NCBI GenBank assembly: GCA_029248485.1
Contig: JAQWJG010000069.1
Span: 1 to 7,291 of the forward strand
Direction of reading: 5' to 3'
DNA from: SAR86 cluster bacterium
Lineage (GTDB): Bacteria > Pseudomonadota > Gammaproteobacteria > SAR86 > D2472
Length of the DNA stretch: 7,291 nucleotides
Shown: positions 5,469 through 7,291 of the stretch, piece by piece
Position numbering within the stretch: position 1 is the stretch's first letter
Layout: each line of letters starts with the position of its first letter
Made by a program: the position numbers and the translations under genes
The notes under the pieces: model-generated
The model's database searches: none
What the model was told of the DNA's origin: nothing
Seen by the model: the letters and a program-made list of their open reading frames with translations, nothing else

Positions 5469-6591
5469 GTACAATACATCTAAAGTTGTTTTTAGCCCTC
5501 GCGTAAGAAAATCACCGTACTTTAATTCAACCATCAAGTATGGTGCAACAGCTTTCTCAGTCTACAACCATATGTACATGCCGGTTACTTATGATGGAAC
5601 TATAGAGGATTATAAAAAACTATTAGATGGTGTTCAGTTATGGGATGTGGGTGTTGAGCGACAAGTTCAAATCAAAGGCCCTGATGCTGAATCATTGGCA
5701 CAGTTTTTAACTCCTAGAAATATAAAAAAATGTTCAATTGGACAGGCGATGTATACACCTTTAACAGACTTCAAAGGAAACTTGATTAATGATCCAGTGA
5801 TGTTAAAGATTGATGATGATTGCTATTGGTTTTCGGTCTCTGATGGAGATTTGCTTTTATGGGCTCAAGGAATTGCAGCAGGGTACAAATTTGAAGTAGA
5901 TGTTGATGAGCCTGATGTATCTCCACTGCAAGTTCAAGGCCCAAATTCAACAAAATTAATGACTAAGGTTTTTGGAGATTGGATTAATGATTTAGGCTTT
6001 TATAAGTTTAAGGAAATAAACCATGAAGGTATTCCCATGGTTATAGCTAGAATGGGCTATAGCAAAGAGCTTTGTTATGAGCTTTTTCTACAAGATCACT
6101 CCAAGGGAGATGAATTATGGGAAATTCTTTGGCAAGCCGGACAAGAATTTAATATTAGCCCAGGCTCACCCAATATAATTTTAAGACTAGAAGGGGGGAT
6201 ACTCAGCTATTTGGCAGATATTGATAGAACCAATAATCCATATGAGGTCGGGTTAGATCGGATGGTGGATCTTGAACAAGACGATGATTTTATTGGAAAA
6301 GATGCGTTACGCGAAATATGCCTCAAGGGTCCAGAAAAAAAATTAATAGGGGCAGAAATTCATGGGGATCCGTTAACCATTTTTAATTCAGAACACTGGC
6401 CTGTTTTTATAGATAATAAGAAGGTTGGATCTATGAATGCTATGGTGTATTCGCCAAGGCTCAATAAAAATATTTGTTACACTATTTTAGACATAGAGCA
6501 TGCAAAAAATGGTCAAGAAATTATAATCTCAGCTCCAGACTTTGAACTAAAAGCAGTAACGGTTGATCTTCCCTGGTTGGAGAGAGCATAA
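5467..6591 (+). CDS. DmdA-like / GcvT-family tetrahydrofolate-dependent demethylase
   Basis: Cytosolic aminomethyltransferase-fold protein of 374 residues, the length of dimethylsulfoniopropionate demethylase DmdA (about 369). GcvT folate-binding domain features: VYNHMYMP (32-39), LWDVGVERQVQIKGPDA (58-74), GNLINDPVMLKI with Asp109 in the position of the GcvT catalytic Asp region, DVSPLQVQGPNS (150-161) and ARMGYSKELCYEL (194-206). The C-terminal barrel region has RLEGGILSY (240-248), NPYEVGLD (257-264), FIGKDAL (275-281) and YSPRLNKNI (328-336). Such proteins move a methyl group from a sulfonium or N-methyl compound to tetrahydrofolate. Resemblance to DmdA rather than to GcvT proper is clear in the N-terminal RVRKSPYF, YN and WDV-ERQV patterns, but the DMSP, glycine betaine or other substrate is not decided by sequence here. 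The start is the first Met before these motifs; no good ribosome site precedes it. Confidence 0.85.
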   Translation: MYNTSKVVFSPRVRKSPYFNSTIKYGATAFSVYNHMYMPVTYDGTIEDYKKLLDGVQLWDVGVERQVQIKGPDAESLAQFLTPRNIKKCSIGQAMYTPLTDFKGNLINDPVMLKIDDDCYWFSVSDGDLLLWAQGIAAGYKFEVDVDEPDVSPLQVQGPNSTKLMTKVFGDWINDLGFYKFKEINHEGIPMVIARMGYSKELCYELFLQDHSKGDELWEILWQAGQEFNISPGSPNIILRLEGGILSYLADIDRTNNPYEVGLDRMVDLEQDDDFIGKDALREICLKGPEKKLIGAEIHGDPLTIFNSEHWPVFIDNKKVGSMNAMVYSPRLNKNICYTILDIEHAKNGQEIIISAPDFELKAVTVDLPWLERA

Positions 6592-6592
6592 A

Positions 6593-6623
6593 GCGAGATC
6601 GACTCTTTTTGCGCCAATCTCGC
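6593..6623. terminator. Probable bidirectional terminator between convergent GcvT-family genes
   Basis: GCGAGAT (6593-6599) and ATCTCGC (6617-6623) form a perfect 7-bp, GC-containing stem with a 17-base loop in the 40-base gap between two convergent stop codons. It starts two bases after one stop and ends nine bases before the other. T-rich stretches outside the stem are short on both strands, so efficiency is uncertain. Confidence 0.5.
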
Positions 6624-6631
6624 AATCTTGT

Positions 6632-7291
6632 TTAGTCTGCGTAGTCTAAACCTTTTTCCTTCTGAACTTCTCGCTTATTAGGATTTACAGACTCTCTAAA
6701 CGGCACGTCAACTATTTCACCCTCTACAGCAACCCCGGAAGATTCAGAGTACTCATCGGGCAATCTTACTTGTAACTTAGTGCCAATTTCTGACGAAGTC
6801 CAAGGTACCCAGCCCAAAGCAACGTTCGTTTCTAATTCTGGTGACCACCATGGAGATGTGACATAACCCATATCATTTCCATCCATATCAGCAATTAACC
6901 AAAAATCAGGCGCATAATCTGTGATCTCTTTTCCACCAAAAATCATACCTACCATACGCATTTTAAATGGAAATTCTCCCCCATCTATAACAGCACGTTG
7001 CCTTTCTAGCTCTTCTTTGCCAATGTAGTCTGCTTCTTTATTTCGTGGTACCTGATAGCTTAAGTTCACTTGAAATGGAGATGTTTCGTGATCTAAGTCT
7101 TGACCCCAAGATAGAATACCAGCTTGAATTCTGCGGTGATGAGCAGGTGCAATAACCATCAGCCCAAACTCCTCTCCAGCCTCAAGAACTGCATTCCAAA
7201 TAGTTTCAGCATTTTCGTGCGCATCACGAACATAAATTTCATAGCCTTTTTCACCAGTAAAACCAGTTTGGCTTATGACCACATCTGCTCC
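6632..7291 (-). CDS. GcvT/DmdA-like aminomethyltransferase-family protein, C-terminal part (5' end outside window)
   Basis: Second folate-binding demethylase-type protein. The frame is open through the right edge (the last codons read Gly-Ala-Asp before VVISQTG), so the GTG at 7282 is an internal Val and about 219 C-terminal residues are visible. Seen are SQTGFTGEKGYEIYV, then HHRRIQAGILSWGQDLD, YIGKEELERQR, and the C-terminal barrel segment TSPWWSPELETNVALGWVP, followed by an extended tail VDVPFRESVNPNKREV. The blocks line up with ARMGYSKELCYEL, RLEGGILSY, FIGKDAL and YSPRLNKNI of the neighbouring plus-strand gene, so they are distant paralogues rather than a recent duplication. Methyl transfer from an N- or S-methylated substrate to tetrahydrofolate is the family expectation; the substrate is unknown. 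It converges on the DmdA-like gene and is therefore transcribed separately from it. Confidence 0.82.
   Translation of the reverse strand, partial: GADVVISQTGFTGEKGYEIYVRDAHENAETIWNAVLEAGEEFGLMVIAPAHHRRIQAGILSWGQDLDHETSPFQVNLSYQVPRNKEADYIGKEELERQRAVIDGGEFPFKMRMVGMIFGGKEITDYAPDFWLIADMDGNDMGYVTSPWWSPELETNVALGWVPWTSSEIGTKLQVRLPDEYSESSGVAVEGEIVDVPFRESVNPNKREVQKEKGLDYAD

Noticed and set aside
1..7291. Mobile elements, CRISPR arrays, tRNA or rRNA genes
   Set aside because: No transposase, integrase, spaced direct-repeat array, cloverleaf or rRNA-like sequence was seen; genes and composition look like ordinary chromosome.

Overview
The window is an AT-rich stretch of bacterial chromosome with densely packed genes for one-carbon (C1) metabolism. 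The protein types are a single-subunit NAD-dependent formate dehydrogenase, a class III (glutathione-dependent) alcohol dehydrogenase, formate-tetrahydrofolate ligase, and two GcvT/DmdA-type folate-dependent demethylase relatives. Together with the low GC content they suggest a marine planktonic proteobacterium (alpha or gamma) that oxidises methyl groups from methylated nitrogen or sulfur compounds. This taxonomic guess is an inference; no rRNA or other marker gene is present.

Layout. (1) Positions 1-3089, plus strand: a tight operon of fhs (3' part only), fdh and a class III alcohol dehydrogenase. It provides oxidation of formaldehyde-glutathione, oxidation of formate to CO2, and exchange between formate and 10-formyl-tetrahydrofolate. 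(2) Positions 3135-4779, minus strand, convergent with the first operon: a two-gene unit whose first gene is a gamma-butyrobetaine-hydroxylase-like Fe(II)/2-oxoglutarate dioxygenase. One base after its stop codon begins an HD-domain protein of the group that includes mixed-valent di-iron oxygenases. This architecture matches the TmpA/TmpB pair, which turns 2-(trimethylammonio)ethylphosphonate into glycine betaine and phosphate. (3) Positions 4780-4925: a divergent control region with a good promoter candidate for the minus-strand unit and, on the plus strand, a hairpin and a 13-codon leader ORF. (4) Positions 4926-5387, plus strand: a small HPP-family membrane protein. (5) Positions 5467-6591, plus strand: a complete DmdA-like aminomethyltransferase-family protein. 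(6) Positions 6632-7291, minus strand: the C-terminal part of a second GcvT-family protein, tail to tail with the first across a probable bidirectional terminator.

Working model (inference): the dioxygenase/HD pair may release a methylated amine such as glycine betaine from a phosphonate. The GcvT/DmdA-like proteins would move methyl groups from this or related substrates onto tetrahydrofolate. The fhs-fdh-dehydrogenase operon would carry the C1 units to formate and CO2, yielding NADH. Substrates of the dioxygenase/HD pair and of both GcvT-family proteins cannot be fixed from sequence alone. Several small inverted repeats sit exactly on start or stop codons in the 4.8-5.5 kb interval and are the least explained structures in the window.
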